From Belnapia arida (GTDB taxonomy: Bacteria > Pseudomonadota > Alphaproteobacteria > Acetobacterales > Acetobacteraceae), in contig NZ_JAETWB010000004.1 of assembly GCF_016773205.1 (NCBI RefSeq), forward strand, positions 62,001 to 126,000: a stretch of 64,000 nucleotides of DNA, written 5' to 3'. The notes under the pieces are model-generated. The model searched no databases and was not told where the DNA came from. It saw only the letters and a list, made by a program, of their open reading frames with translations. How positions within the stretch are numbered: the first letter of the stretch is position 1; every line of letters starts with the position of its first letter. Of this stretch, positions 8,204 to 16,290 are shown piece by piece. The position numbers and the translations under genes were made by a program.

Positions 8204-9169
8204 ATGACCGAGATGACCCGCCGCGCCGGCCTCGCGCTGGCGGCCGGCCTGCTGGCCGCACCCGCCCTGGCCCAAGGAGGCTTCCCCAGCCGGCCCGTCA
8301 CCATCGTCGTGCCCTTCGCCCCGGGCGGCAGCACCGACGTGATGACGCGGCTGATGGCCGAGCGCATGACGGAGGCGCTGGGCCGGCCGGTGCAGGTGGA
8401 GAACCGGCCCGGCGGCAACACCATCATCGGCGCCGAATACGTCGCCCGTGCCGAGCCGGACGGGCATACCGTGCTGATGGCGGCGGGCACGACGCTGACC
8501 ATCAACCCGCTGATCTACCGCCGCCTCGCCTACAAGCCGGAGGATTTCGCGCCGGTCACGCTGGCTTCCACCTTCCCCTTCGCGGTGATCGCGCGGAAGG
8601 ACGGGCCGGCGGATATCGCGGCCCTCGTCGCGGCGGCGAAGGCGCGGCCGGGGCGCATCACCTACGGCACCAACGGGCCGACCACGCTCACCAACATGGC
8701 GATGCTGATGGTGCTCGACCGGCTCGGCGTCACCATGCAGGACGTGACCTATCGCGGCGATGCGGCGCAGCTGAACGACTTCCTCGCCGGCACCCTCGAC
8801 CTGCTGGTGGTGGCTGGGGCCACGGCGCTGCCGGTCCATCGCAACGACCAGGGGCGCATCCTCGGCTGGACCAGCGCGCAGCGCGTGACCTCGACGCCGG
8901 ACGTGCCGGCCTTCGCCGAGAGCGTCCCCGGGCTGGTGGCCGAGAGCTGGTTCGGCCTGCTCGCCCCGGCGCGCACGCCGACGGCGGCGGTGGAGCGGCT
9001 GAACGCCGCGGCGGTGCAGGCGCTGCAGGATGCGCGCATCCGCGAGCGGCTGACCAATGACGGGCAGTTCCCGAAGGGCAGCACGCCGGAGGAATTCGCC
9101 CGCTTCATGGCGAGCGAGACGGAGCGGTGGCGGCCGATCCTCGGCAAGCTCGACGTGCCGCAGAACTGA
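8204..9169 (+). CDS. Bug-type tripartite tricarboxylate transporter receptor
   Basis: The 321-residue product is a periplasmic binding protein of the Bug (TctC) family, which feeds carboxylates or related small molecules to TctAB permeases. It has a twin-arginine-like signal peptide (TRRAGLALAAGLLAAPALAQG) and the family hallmarks IVVPFAPGGSTDVMTR, VENRPGGNTIIGAEY, PDGHTVLMA and YRGDAAQLNDFLAGTLD. The start has a GGAGAG ribosome site. No TctA or TctB genes are in the window, which is usual for the expanded Bug families of Acetobacteraceae and Burkholderiales. The ligand is unknown. Confidence 0.93.
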   Translation: MTEMTRRAGLALAAGLLAAPALAQGGFPSRPVTIVVPFAPGGSTDVMTRLMAERMTEALGRPVQVENRPGGNTIIGAEYVARAEPDGHTVLMAAGTTLTINPLIYRRLAYKPEDFAPVTLASTFPFAVIARKDGPADIAALVAAAKARPGRITYGTNGPTTLTNMAMLMVLDRLGVTMQDVTYRGDAAQLNDFLAGTLDLLVVAGATALPVHRNDQGRILGWTSAQRVTSTPDVPAFAESVPGLVAESWFGLLAPARTPTAAVERLNAAAVQALQDARIRERLTNDGQFPKGSTPEEFARFMASETERWRPILGKLDVPQN

Positions 9170-9236
9170 GCCCGGCTTGGCGGGCGCTGGCGCGGCGCGT
9201 AGCCTGCCGCCGCCAACCAAGGGAGCGTCCGGCACC

Positions 9237-9548
9237 ATGATCCACGTCCTCGCCATCATCACTGCGAAGTCCGGCATGCGGGAGCAGGTGCTCGCCGCCT
9301 TCCGCGCCAATATGCCGGCCGTGCATGCCGAGCAGGGCTGCATCGAGTACGGCCCGGCCATCGACGCGGAAGGGATGGGCGCCATCCAGACCCCGGTGGG
9401 CCCGGACAGCTTCGTCGTGATCGAGAAGTGGGAGAGCATCGACGCGCTGAAGGCGCATGGCGCCGCGCCGCACATGAAGGAGTATGCGGCGAAGACCAAG
9501 GAGATGCTCGCCAGCCGCGTCATCCATGTGCTGACGCCGGCAGCCTAA
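9237..9548 (+). CDS. Antibiotic biosynthesis monooxygenase (ABM) family quinol monooxygenase
   Basis: The 103-residue product has the dimeric alpha-beta barrel pattern of ABM or YgiN-like proteins: an initial strand IHVLAIITAK, a helix, the CIEYGP segment, a strand FVVIEKWES and HMKEYAAKTKEML. These cofactor-light enzymes oxidise quinols or polyphenols, but many homologues have no assayed substrate. The ATG at 9237 has a GGGAG site nine bases upstream and sets the usual family length. It lies 67 bases after the Bug receptor and is probably cotranscribed with it. Confidence 0.85.
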   Translation: MIHVLAIITAKSGMREQVLAAFRANMPAVHAEQGCIEYGPAIDAEGMGAIQTPVGPDSFVVIEKWESIDALKAHGAAPHMKEYAAKTKEMLASRVIHVLTPAA

Positions 9549-9554
9549 TTCCCG

Positions 9555-9577
9555 GCGACACCGCTGCGCGGCGTCGC
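9555..9577. repeat. Imperfect GC-rich inverted repeat
   Basis: The arms GCGAC-A-CCGC and GCGG-C-GTCGC flank a three-base loop, with one mismatch in the stem. It follows the monooxygenase stop by a few bases and probably acts with the hairpin at 9609 in ending transcription between two converging genes. Confidence 0.5.
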
Positions 9578-9608
9578 GGGGACCCCGATGGGCTTCGCTT
9601 CCGCAGAA

Positions 9609-9633
9609 CCTTCCGCGGCAAAGCCGCGGAAGG
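9609..9633. terminator. Perfect 11-bp hairpin between converging genes
   Basis: An exact inverted repeat CCTTCCGCGGC and GCCGCGGAAGG surrounds an AAA loop. It lies between the plus-strand monooxygenase and the minus-strand CoA transferase stops. The symmetry suits a bidirectional terminator, although no long T tract follows on either strand. Confidence 0.6.
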
Positions 9634-9644
9634 GTATCCGAGGC

Positions 9645-10787
9645 CTACCGCCTGAGCGCGGCGAGCACCTCCTCCGTGTGCTCGCCGAGCTTCGGCGCGG
9701 GGCGCGACGACCAGGGGCGGGCGCGGTCGATGTTGATCGGCAGGCCGAGCACCTTCACGCCGCTCTCCGGCAGGGTCTGCACCATGTCGACCGCGGCGAA
9801 TTGCTCGCTCGTCGCCAGCTCGCCGATATCGTTCACGGGGGCGCAGGGCACGCCCACCGCCTCGAGCGCCGCGATCCAATGGTCGCGCGCATTGCCGCGC
9901 AGCGCGTCGGCGATGAGGGGCAGCAGCTCCGTCTTGTTGCGTACGCGGCCGGCGCTGCGGGCGAAGCGCGGGTCCTCGGCCCATTCGGGATGGCCGAGCA
10001 CCTTCGCCGCGCGGGCGAAGAGCCGGTCATTGCCGGCGGCGAGGCAGAGCGGGCGGTCGGCGGTGTCGAAGACCTGGTAGGGCACGATGACGGCGGCGCC
10101 GGTGCCGTGCCGCGTCGGCACCTCGCCGGTGGCGATGTGCTGGTTGACCTGGCCCTCGACCCAGAAGGCTGCGGTCTCCAGCAGCGAGGTGTCGATCAGG
10201 CAGCCCTGGCCGGTCTTGTCCCGCTGGCGCAGGCCGGCGAGCGCGCCGACGGCGCAGAACAGGCCGGTCGCCTTGTCGTTGATCGAGGCGCCGCAGAAGG
10301 TCGGCGGGTCCTGCGGCCGGCCGGTCATGCTCATCATGCCGCCGAAGGCCTGCAGCAAGGGGTCGAAGCCCGGGCGCATCCGCATCGGCCCCTGATAGCC
10401 GAAGGCCCAGATGGAGCAGTAGACGAGGCGCGGATGGCGCGCGAGCATCGCTTCCGGCCCGATGCCGATCTCGTCCACTACCCCGGGACGGAGGTTCTGG
10501 ATCAGGATGTCGGCCGTCTCGCAGAGGGCGTGCAGCGTCTCGATATGGGCTTGGCTCTTCAGGTCCAGGATGACGCTGCGCTTGTTGCGGTTCTGGCTGT
10601 GGAAGTAGAGCGAGGTCTCGCCATCCGGCCCGTAGGGCGGGCCCCAGATCCGCGCATCGTCGCCGCCATCGGGCTTCTCGATCTTGATCACGTCGGCGCC
10701 CAGATCGGCCAGGATCACCCCGGCGAGCGGGCCCGCCAGGGCCTGGCCCACCTCGATCACCCTGACGCCTTCCAATGGCAAGCTCAT
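9645..10787 (-). CDS. CaiB/BaiF family CoA transferase (type III)
   Basis: The 380-residue protein belongs to the class III CoA transferases (formyl-CoA, carnitine or succinyl-CoA dependent). It begins LEGVRVIEVGQALAGPLAG, continues with DLGADVIKIEKP and NRNKRSVILDLK, and has the catalytic-aspartate segment IDTSLLE around residue 170. The C-terminal GVPCAPVNDIGEL is also characteristic. The start MSLPLEG is chosen over an open upstream extension because it has a near-perfect GGAGG site. It diverges from the amidohydrolase gene across 91 bases. The acyl substrate is unknown; neighbours suggest an organic-acid pathway. Confidence 0.93.
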   Translation of the reverse strand: MSLPLEGVRVIEVGQALAGPLAGVILADLGADVIKIEKPDGGDDARIWGPPYGPDGETSLYFHSQNRNKRSVILDLKSQAHIETLHALCETADILIQNLRPGVVDEIGIGPEAMLARHPRLVYCSIWAFGYQGPMRMRPGFDPLLQAFGGMMSMTGRPQDPPTFCGASINDKATGLFCAVGALAGLRQRDKTGQGCLIDTSLLETAAFWVEGQVNQHIATGEVPTRHGTGAAVIVPYQVFDTADRPLCLAAGNDRLFARAAKVLGHPEWAEDPRFARSAGRVRNKTELLPLIADALRGNARDHWIAALEAVGVPCAPVNDIGELATSEQFAAVDMVQTLPESGVKVLGLPINIDRARPWSSRPAPKLGEHTEEVLAALRR

Positions 10788-10878
10788 TCCCTGGACCTCC
10801 CCCGATAGGTGGCTAAGCATAGGCGGGGATGGCGGGCAGGGGTATCCTCGGCGGCGGAAACGCCAAGGAAACGGTGTC

Positions 10879-11913
10879 ATGAGCAGCACGAACTCGCACT
10901 ACGCCCCGGTCTGGGAGGACTGGCTCGCCCGCCATGCCGAGGAGCCGCTCGACCCTGCCCTGCCGATCGTCGACCCGCATCATCACCTGTGGGACCGGCC
11001 GGGCTGGCGCTACCTGCTGCCCGAGCTGCTGGCCGACATCAACCAGGGCCACAACATCGTCTCCACCGTCTTCGTGCAGTGCCGCGCGATGCACCGCGCC
11101 CATGGGCCGGAAGCCTGGAAGCCGGTCGGCGAGACGGAGTTCGTCAACGGCATCGCGGCGACGAGCGCCAGCGGCGACTATGGCCCGGCCAGGATCTGCG
11201 AGGGCATCGTCGGCCATGTGAACCTGATGATCGGTGCCGAGGCGCGGGAGGTGCTGCAGGCGCATATCCGCGCCGGCGGCGACCGCTTCCGCGGCATCCG
11301 CCACATCACGAGCTGGGACCCCGACCCGGAGGTGATGAACCCGGCTTACCAGCCACCGCGGGACATCTATTTCCGCGAGGATTTCCGCGCCGGCTTCGCC
11401 CAGCTCGCGCCGCTCGGCCTCAGCTTCGATGCCTGGCTCTACCATCCGCAGATCCCGGACCTGACGGCGCTCGCCCGCGCCTTCCCGGAGACGCCGATCG
11501 TGCTCGACCATGTCGGCGGCCCGCTCGGTATCAAGGCTTATTCCGGCAAGCGGGATGCGATCTTCACCGAATGGAGCGCCGCCATGGCCGAGCTGGCGAC
11601 CTGCCCGAATGTCTCGGTGAAGGTCGGCGGGCTTGGGATGCGCATCAACGGCTTCGGCTTCGATGAGGCGCCGGAGCCGCCCACCTCCGATGCGCTGGTG
11701 GCCGCCTGGAAGCCCTATGTGGAGACCACCATCGAGCTTTTCGGCGCCGGGCGCTGCATGTTCGAGAGCAACTTCCCGGTGGACAAGGGCAGCTACGGCT
11801 ACGGCGTCTTCTGGAACGCCTGCAAGAAGCTCGCCTCCGGCGCCTCCGCCGAGGAGCGCCAGGCGCTTTTCAGCGGGACGGCCAGCCGTTTCTACCGGCT
11901 CGCCTTGGCGTAG
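10879..11913 (+). CDS. Amidohydrolase family protein (2-pyrone-4,6-dicarboxylate lactonase-like)
   Basis: The 344-residue product has the TIM-barrel hydrolase pattern: an N-terminal metal motif VDPHHHLWDR, a central RGIRHITSWD, VLDHVGGPLG and a C-terminal MFESNFPVDKGS aspartate segment. This places it in the amidohydrolase-2 family, which includes lactonases and decarboxylases of aromatic breakdown. The ATG follows an AAGGAA site. It diverges from the CoA transferase gene and its 3' end overlaps the converging ThDP-enzyme gene by 22 bases. The exact substrate cannot be read from sequence. Confidence 0.9.
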   Translation: MSSTNSHYAPVWEDWLARHAEEPLDPALPIVDPHHHLWDRPGWRYLLPELLADINQGHNIVSTVFVQCRAMHRAHGPEAWKPVGETEFVNGIAATSASGDYGPARICEGIVGHVNLMIGAEAREVLQAHIRAGGDRFRGIRHITSWDPDPEVMNPAYQPPRDIYFREDFRAGFAQLAPLGLSFDAWLYHPQIPDLTALARAFPETPIVLDHVGGPLGIKAYSGKRDAIFTEWSAAMAELATCPNVSVKVGGLGMRINGFGFDEAPEPPTSDALVAAWKPYVETTIELFGAGRCMFESNFPVDKGSYGYGVFWNACKKLASGASAEERQALFSGTASRFYRLALA

Positions 11914-13568
11914 ATGCCCATGGCGTTGTAGGGCGCATAGGGCGGGAAGGCGCCGATCGCCGCCATGTCCACCTCGATCAGCGAGGGGCCGGGGGTGGCG
12001 ACGGCGCGTTCCACCACGCCGGCCAGCTCGCCGACCGAGGACACCTTGAAGCCGGGCAGGCCGGCGACGGCGGCGAGCTGCTGGAAGTCCGGGCCCTGCA
12101 GGTCGCCGAAGAACATGCGGCCGTCCTGCAGCGCGCCCTGGATATGCTTGATGACGCCGTAGCCACGGTCGTTCATCACCATGACGATGAGCTCCGCGCG
12201 CTCCTGCACCGCGGTCCAGAGCTCGGTCTGGTTCAGCGCGAAGCCGCCGTCGCCGACCATCGCGATGGTCTTGCGGCTCCCGCCCGCCATCGCCGCGCCG
12301 ATGCCGAGCGGCAGGCCGGGACCGATGGCGGCGCTCACCGGATGCACCGCATCGCGCGGGCCATAGACCGGGAAGATGCGGTTTCCCCAGGAGGAGTTGC
12401 TCAGCGTGATGTCGCGGACGAAGAGCGCGTCACGCGGCAGGGCGGCGCGGAGCGCGGCGGGGAATTCGGCATACGGGCCGAGCGTGTCGCGGTACTCGGC
12501 CGTGGCGCGGCGGCGCATCTCGGCGAAGTCGGCGGCGAAGCCGGGATCGGCCGTCATGCGGCCGGCGAGGCGCTCGGCGAGGCCCTGCATCACCAGCGCG
12601 GCGTCGCCGCAGACGAAGGCCGTGCTCGGATAGGTGCGGCCATTGGCGCGCGGGTCGACATCCGCCTGGATCAGCGTCTTGGGCAGCTTCAGCGAGAAGT
12701 CCATCGTCTCATGCCCGCGCAGCCGGCTGCCGACGACGAGCATCGCATCCACCGTGCCGTAGAATTCCTGCACGCGGGGCGAGCCGTTGCCATGCATTCC
12801 GCCGAGGGTCATCGGATGGTCCTCGGGGATGATGCCGCGCCCGTTCCAGGAGGAGACGGCACCGAAGCCGATTTCCATCAGCCGCATTGCCGCGGTTCCT
12901 GCCTCCTTCGCGCCATTGCCGAGCCAGAGCATGGGGCGTTTGGCCTGGGCTAGGATGGCGGCTGCCTCGTCCAGCGCCGCCGGGTCGGGCGGCAGGGCGG
13001 GCGGGATGGGCAGGACCAGCCGGTCCAGCTCCGCCGGACGGGGGATGGCGGTGCGCTGGATGTCTATCGGGATCTCGATGCTGACCGGGCCGCGGGGCGG
13101 CGTCAGGGCCAGGGTCGCGGCGCGGGTCAGCACGCCGAGCGCCTCCTGCGCGGAGCGGATGCGGAAGGCGGATTTGCAGACGGCCGCGAGCATTGCCGTC
13201 TGGCCCGGCAGGTCATGCACCGTGCCCATGTCGCGGTCGATGTACTTCGTCGCCGTCTGGCCGGTGATGTGCAGCACCGGGGAGCCGGCGAACTGTGCTT
13301 CCGCCAGGCCGGGGACGGTGTTGGCGGCGCCCGGCCCGGTCGAGGAGAAGACCACGCCGAGATGGCCGGAGGCGCGCGCATAGGCATCCGCCATGTGTCC
13401 CGCCCCCATCTCGCCGCGGGCCATGACGTAGCGGATGGCGTTGCGCCGGCCGATGCCGTCCAGCATCGGGATATTATGGACGGAGACGATGCCGAAGCAG
13501 GTGGTGACGCCGATGCGCGCCAGGAATTCGGCGACCAGGTCGCCGACGGTGTAGGGGCTGTCCGTCAT
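11892..13568 (-). CDS. Thiamine diphosphate-dependent enzyme (acetolactate synthase-like)
   Basis: The 558-residue product has the three-domain layout of the ALS, benzoylformate decarboxylase and oxalyl-CoA decarboxylase group. The N-terminal Pyr domain has the catalytic glutamate in ARGEMGAGHMADAYAR, followed by STGPGAANTVPGLAEA. The middle domain contains AKRPMLWLGNGAKEAG. The C-terminal PP domain has the ThDP-Mg motif beginning GDGGFALNQTEL and ending near MNDRGYGVI. It probably makes or cleaves a 2-oxo acid in a catabolic route rather than branched-chain amino acids, since no small ilvN-type subunit is adjacent. Its ribosome site lies inside a hairpin (13576-13597). Confidence 0.9.
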   Translation of the reverse strand: MTDSPYTVGDLVAEFLARIGVTTCFGIVSVHNIPMLDGIGRRNAIRYVMARGEMGAGHMADAYARASGHLGVVFSSTGPGAANTVPGLAEAQFAGSPVLHITGQTATKYIDRDMGTVHDLPGQTAMLAAVCKSAFRIRSAQEALGVLTRAATLALTPPRGPVSIEIPIDIQRTAIPRPAELDRLVLPIPPALPPDPAALDEAAAILAQAKRPMLWLGNGAKEAGTAAMRLMEIGFGAVSSWNGRGIIPEDHPMTLGGMHGNGSPRVQEFYGTVDAMLVVGSRLRGHETMDFSLKLPKTLIQADVDPRANGRTYPSTAFVCGDAALVMQGLAERLAGRMTADPGFAADFAEMRRRATAEYRDTLGPYAEFPAALRAALPRDALFVRDITLSNSSWGNRIFPVYGPRDAVHPVSAAIGPGLPLGIGAAMAGGSRKTIAMVGDGGFALNQTELWTAVQERAELIVMVMNDRGYGVIKHIQGALQDGRMFFGDLQGPDFQQLAAVAGLPGFKVSSVGELAGVVERAVATPGPSLIEVDMAAIGAFPPYAPYNAMGIYAKASR

Positions 13569-13575
13569 GGCTCTG

Positions 13576-13597
13576 CTTCCTCCGGGTTTGGAGGAAG
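13576..13597 (-). promoter_or_regulatory. Hairpin sequestering the Shine-Dalgarno of the ThDP-enzyme gene
   Basis: In the minus-strand transcript, CTTCCTCC pairs perfectly over 8 bp with GGAGGAAG across the six-base loop AAACCC. The 3' arm is the strong Shine-Dalgarno, seven bases from the ATG at 13568. The upstream stop codon lies just 11 bases before the hairpin, so a ribosome finishing the upstream gene would melt it. This supports enforced translational coupling, or a thermosensor-like switch. Confidence 0.65.
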
Positions 13598-13608
13598 TCT
13601 GCCAGCGA

Positions 13609-15186
13609 TCAGGCGGGGAGGAAACGCAGGCCGCTCGCCCGTGCCCCGTTCACGACGAATGCGGCGATGCGGCCATCGGCGCCGCGCTCCGCCCGCGCAT
13701 CGACCCAGCCCTGGAACAGCGTGCCGGGCGTGCGGATGCGGAAGGCATCACCCTCGACCGCCTGCAAGGGCCAGGGGCCGGCGCTGGCGACCGGGCCGCG
13801 CACCTGCACGGCGAGGCCACCCTCCTGCGGGGCGATGGTCCAGGTCGCGCCCAGGTCCTCGCACTGCCAGGTGCCGGCGAGGCCCTCGGGCAGGCTGGCC
13901 TCGGCCGGGGCATGGCGGAAGCGGGTGAGGGTGCCGGCATCGGTCTCGAGGGTGAGGCTGTCACCCTCGGGCAGGCTGACGGTGAAGGGGAAGACGCCGC
14001 GCATGGCGGCGAGGCGGCCATCCTCGGTCGCCGCCAGGGGGAAGGGGACGCCGTGCTGGGTGGCGGTCGGGCCTTCGGCGAATTCCACCGTCGTGCCGCT
14101 CTCCGGCGCGACCCAGCGGCCGAAGAGGCCATCAAGGTTGGGCATGGGCGGCACGGGGTGGACGCCGGGCGTGCCCTCCAGCGCCGCGTCGAGCAGGCGA
14201 TGGGCAAGGGCATGGGTGTCGATCCCGCCATGGTTGGCGATGGCGATCACCGTCATCTCCCGCTCCGGCACGCGGAGGAAGCAGGTCTTGTAGCCGGGCC
14301 AGAGGCCGCCATGGTCGACGGTGCGGAGGCCGCGATAGCGCGTCACCTCCAGCCCGCGGGCATAGAGGTTCGGCCGGCCATTGGCGAAGGAAAGGGGCGC
14401 GACCAGCGCCTCGGCGAGGCCGGGGATGCGGCCGGTCGCGAAGTTGCGGTCCCACAGCGCCAGGTCCTCGACGCAGGAGACGAGGCCGCCCTCGCCGCCG
14501 AGGGGGAAGCCGTGCTGGGCGCGAAGGAAGCCCTCGCCCTGGGGCATGTAGCCGGTGGCGAGGCCGGGCACGACCTCGGCGATGCTCGGGGTGTGGCGGG
14601 TGCGGGTCATCCCGAGCGGGGTGAAGATGCGGCGGGCGAGGAATTCCCCGAAGGGCTCGTCGCCCACCCGCTCGACGATCCGGCCGAGCAGGAGGAAGCC
14701 GGTGTTCGAGTAGCGGAAGCGCGTGCCGGGGGCGAAGTTCAGGCCCCGCTGGCGGAGGATGGCGGCGAGCAGGTCTTCCGTCCGACAGGGATGCGAGAGG
14801 TCGGCGCCGCCGAGGCGCATCAGCTCCAGCATGTCGCGCAGGCCGGAGACGTTGTGCATCAGCTGGCCGATGGTGATGCGGGCGCCGAGATCGGGCAGCT
14901 CGGGCAGGTGGTCGTGGATGGCATCCTCGACCGAAAGCCGGCCCTCCGCGGCCAGCAGCAGGATGGCGGCGCAGGTGAACTGCTTGCTGACCGAGGCGAC
15001 GCGGAAGCGGGTGTCCGGCCCGATCGGCACGCCGAATTCGAGGCTGGCGAGGCCGGCGCTCTCATGGAGCGCCAGCGCGCCCTCCCGCACCAGGCCGAGC
15101 GTCGCGCCAGGCGAGCCGGGCTGGTCCCAGGGCGCCAGCAGGCGGCGGGCCTGGCGGCGCAGCGCCAGCTCGTCGAGCGCCGCCAT
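13609..15186 (-). CDS. S12-family serine hydrolase, D-aminopeptidase-like
   Basis: The 525-residue protein has the penicillin-recognising fold with SxxK as Ser65-Val-Ser-Lys68, the second motif Tyr159-Ser-Asn and a third motif His292-Gly-Gly. These positions and the total length match Ochrobactrum anthropi D-aminopeptidase (about 520 residues; Ser62, Lys65, Tyr153, His287), which releases N-terminal D-amino acids. The region after about residue 340 would be the two C-terminal beta-barrel domains of that enzyme. No signal peptide is visible, suggesting a cytosolic enzyme. Its start overlaps the pseudoprotease stop by one base (TGATG). A general beta-lactamase-fold esterase is the alternative. 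Confidence 0.85.
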   Translation of the reverse strand: MAALDELALRRQARRLLAPWDQPGSPGATLGLVREGALALHESAGLASLEFGVPIGPDTRFRVASVSKQFTCAAILLLAAEGRLSVEDAIHDHLPELPDLGARITIGQLMHNVSGLRDMLELMRLGGADLSHPCRTEDLLAAILRQRGLNFAPGTRFRYSNTGFLLLGRIVERVGDEPFGEFLARRIFTPLGMTRTRHTPSIAEVVPGLATGYMPQGEGFLRAQHGFPLGGEGGLVSCVEDLALWDRNFATGRIPGLAEALVAPLSFANGRPNLYARGLEVTRYRGLRTVDHGGLWPGYKTCFLRVPEREMTVIAIANHGGIDTHALAHRLLDAALEGTPGVHPVPPMPNLDGLFGRWVAPESGTTVEFAEGPTATQHGVPFPLAATEDGRLAAMRGVFPFTVSLPEGDSLTLETDAGTLTRFRHAPAEASLPEGLAGTWQCEDLGATWTIAPQEGGLAVQVRGPVASAGPWPLQAVEGDAFRIRTPGTLFQGWVDARAERGADGRIAAFVVNGARASGLRFLPA

Positions 15187-16160
15187 CAGTGCAGGCGCGG
15201 TGGCTTGAGGAAGGCGCGCCGGTCGATGGAGGCGATGGTGAGGTCGTGCGGCATTGCCTCCCGCGCGATGGTCACCGGCACCTTCGCCCCGGCCGAGCCG
15301 CAGGCCCAGACCGCGCGCCAGAGGCTGGCGAGGTCGGAGACGCGCTGGCCGCCGACCGAGACCAGCCGGTCGCCCTCCAGCAATCCCGCCTTTTGCGCCG
15401 GGCCGTTGCGGGCGGTGGAGGAGACCAGCACGCCCTCCTCGTCCTCGCCGGCATAGAGGCCGAGCCAGGGCCGCGCCGGGCGGTTGGGGCGGCCGTAATT
15501 CAGCAGGTCGTCCAGCACCGGGGGCAGCAGGCTTGCGGGGACGACCATGTTGAGATCGACGCGCCGCCCCTTGCCGTCCTGCTGCTGCATGACGAGGGAG
15601 CCGATGCCCATCAGCCGCCCGTCGCCGCCGATGAGCCCCGCGCCGCCCCAGGAAGGGTGGGCGGGGGCGGTGAACAGCGCCTCCTCCAGCATGTATTCCC
15701 AGTAGCCGGCGAATTCCTGCCGGGCGGCGATGGTGCAGCGCAGCGCGTGCTTGCGGCCGCCGGCGCTGGCCAGCACGGCGACATCGCCGGGCTGCGGCGC
15801 CTCGCCCGACTCGAGCGGCAGGGCCGGCAGGTCGAGCCGGCCGAGGGCCTGGATCAGGCCGAAGCCCGTCTCGAAATCATGGGCGAGGGCATGGCCGGGG
15901 ATGGCGCGGCCGTCATGCGTGGTGAGCCAGATGCTCTCCGCCTCGGTCACGATGTAGCCGATGGTGGCGATCAAGCCGTCCGGCCGGATAACGACGCCGC
16001 TGCCGACCCGCTCCGTCCCCAGGCTCTGCGCGGTGAAGGCATCCGGCGGAACCAGCGCCTTCACCCCGACGACGGATTGCAGCGCCACGTCCAGATCGAA
16101 GGCGTGATCGGTCGGGTCCGGCTGCAATTCCGGCGGGATTTCCCATTCGCTGGATGCCAT
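15186..16160 (-). CDS. HtrA-like trypsin-fold pseudoprotease with C-terminal PDZ domain
   Basis: The 324-residue product aligns with HtrA proteases through VGSGVVIRPDGLIATIGYIV, but all three catalytic positions are replaced. The usual NNHVV histidine is Tyr (TIGYIV), the RTDLA aspartate is Gly (ETGFGL) and the GNSGG serine is Trp (PSWGGAG). A PDZ domain follows (around residues 225-305) with RPWLGLYAG and ARNGPAQKAGLLEGDRLVSV. No signal peptide is seen. The start MASSEW is chosen over an upstream Met; the upstream part overlaps the divergent promoter. It is coupled by TGATG to the D-aminopeptidase-like gene, so it may be a scaffold or regulator for it. Confidence 0.82.
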   Translation of the reverse strand: MASSEWEIPPELQPDPTDHAFDLDVALQSVVGVKALVPPDAFTAQSLGTERVGSGVVIRPDGLIATIGYIVTEAESIWLTTHDGRAIPGHALAHDFETGFGLIQALGRLDLPALPLESGEAPQPGDVAVLASAGGRKHALRCTIAARQEFAGYWEYMLEEALFTAPAHPSWGGAGLIGGDGRLMGIGSLVMQQQDGKGRRVDLNMVVPASLLPPVLDDLLNYGRPNRPARPWLGLYAGEDEEGVLVSSTARNGPAQKAGLLEGDRLVSVGGQRVSDLASLWRAVWACGSAGAKVPVTIAREAMPHDLTIASIDRRAFLKPPRLH

Positions 16161-16255
16161 GCATGCCTTCCGTTCGGTGGGGTGGTGTCCTTCCGACCAA
16201 TATCGGCGGTCGGGGGCGCTTCGCCAACGCGGGAGATGCAATCCACGGCAATCGG

Positions 16256-16284
16256 ATGACAATCCCCGATCCGGGTGTTATATT
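16256..16284 (+). promoter_or_regulatory. Predicted sigma70 promoter of the Zur-box operon
   Basis: ATGACA at 16256-16261 and TATATT at 16279-16284 are separated by 17 bases, matching TTGACA and TATAAT in five of six positions each. Transcription would begin six or seven bases after the -10 element, at or next to the ATG at 16291, predicting a leaderless mRNA. Confidence 0.6.
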
Positions 16285-16290
16285 ATAACA
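16276..16290. promoter_or_regulatory. Zur-type operator (perfect 7-1-7 palindrome)
   Basis: The sequence TGTTATATTATAACA is an exact inverted repeat matching the TGTTATAnTATAACA core of proteobacterial Zur boxes. It covers the predicted -10 element and ends on the base before the start codon of the metal-binding protein gene. Zinc-loaded Zur would therefore block transcription. Confidence 0.85.
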
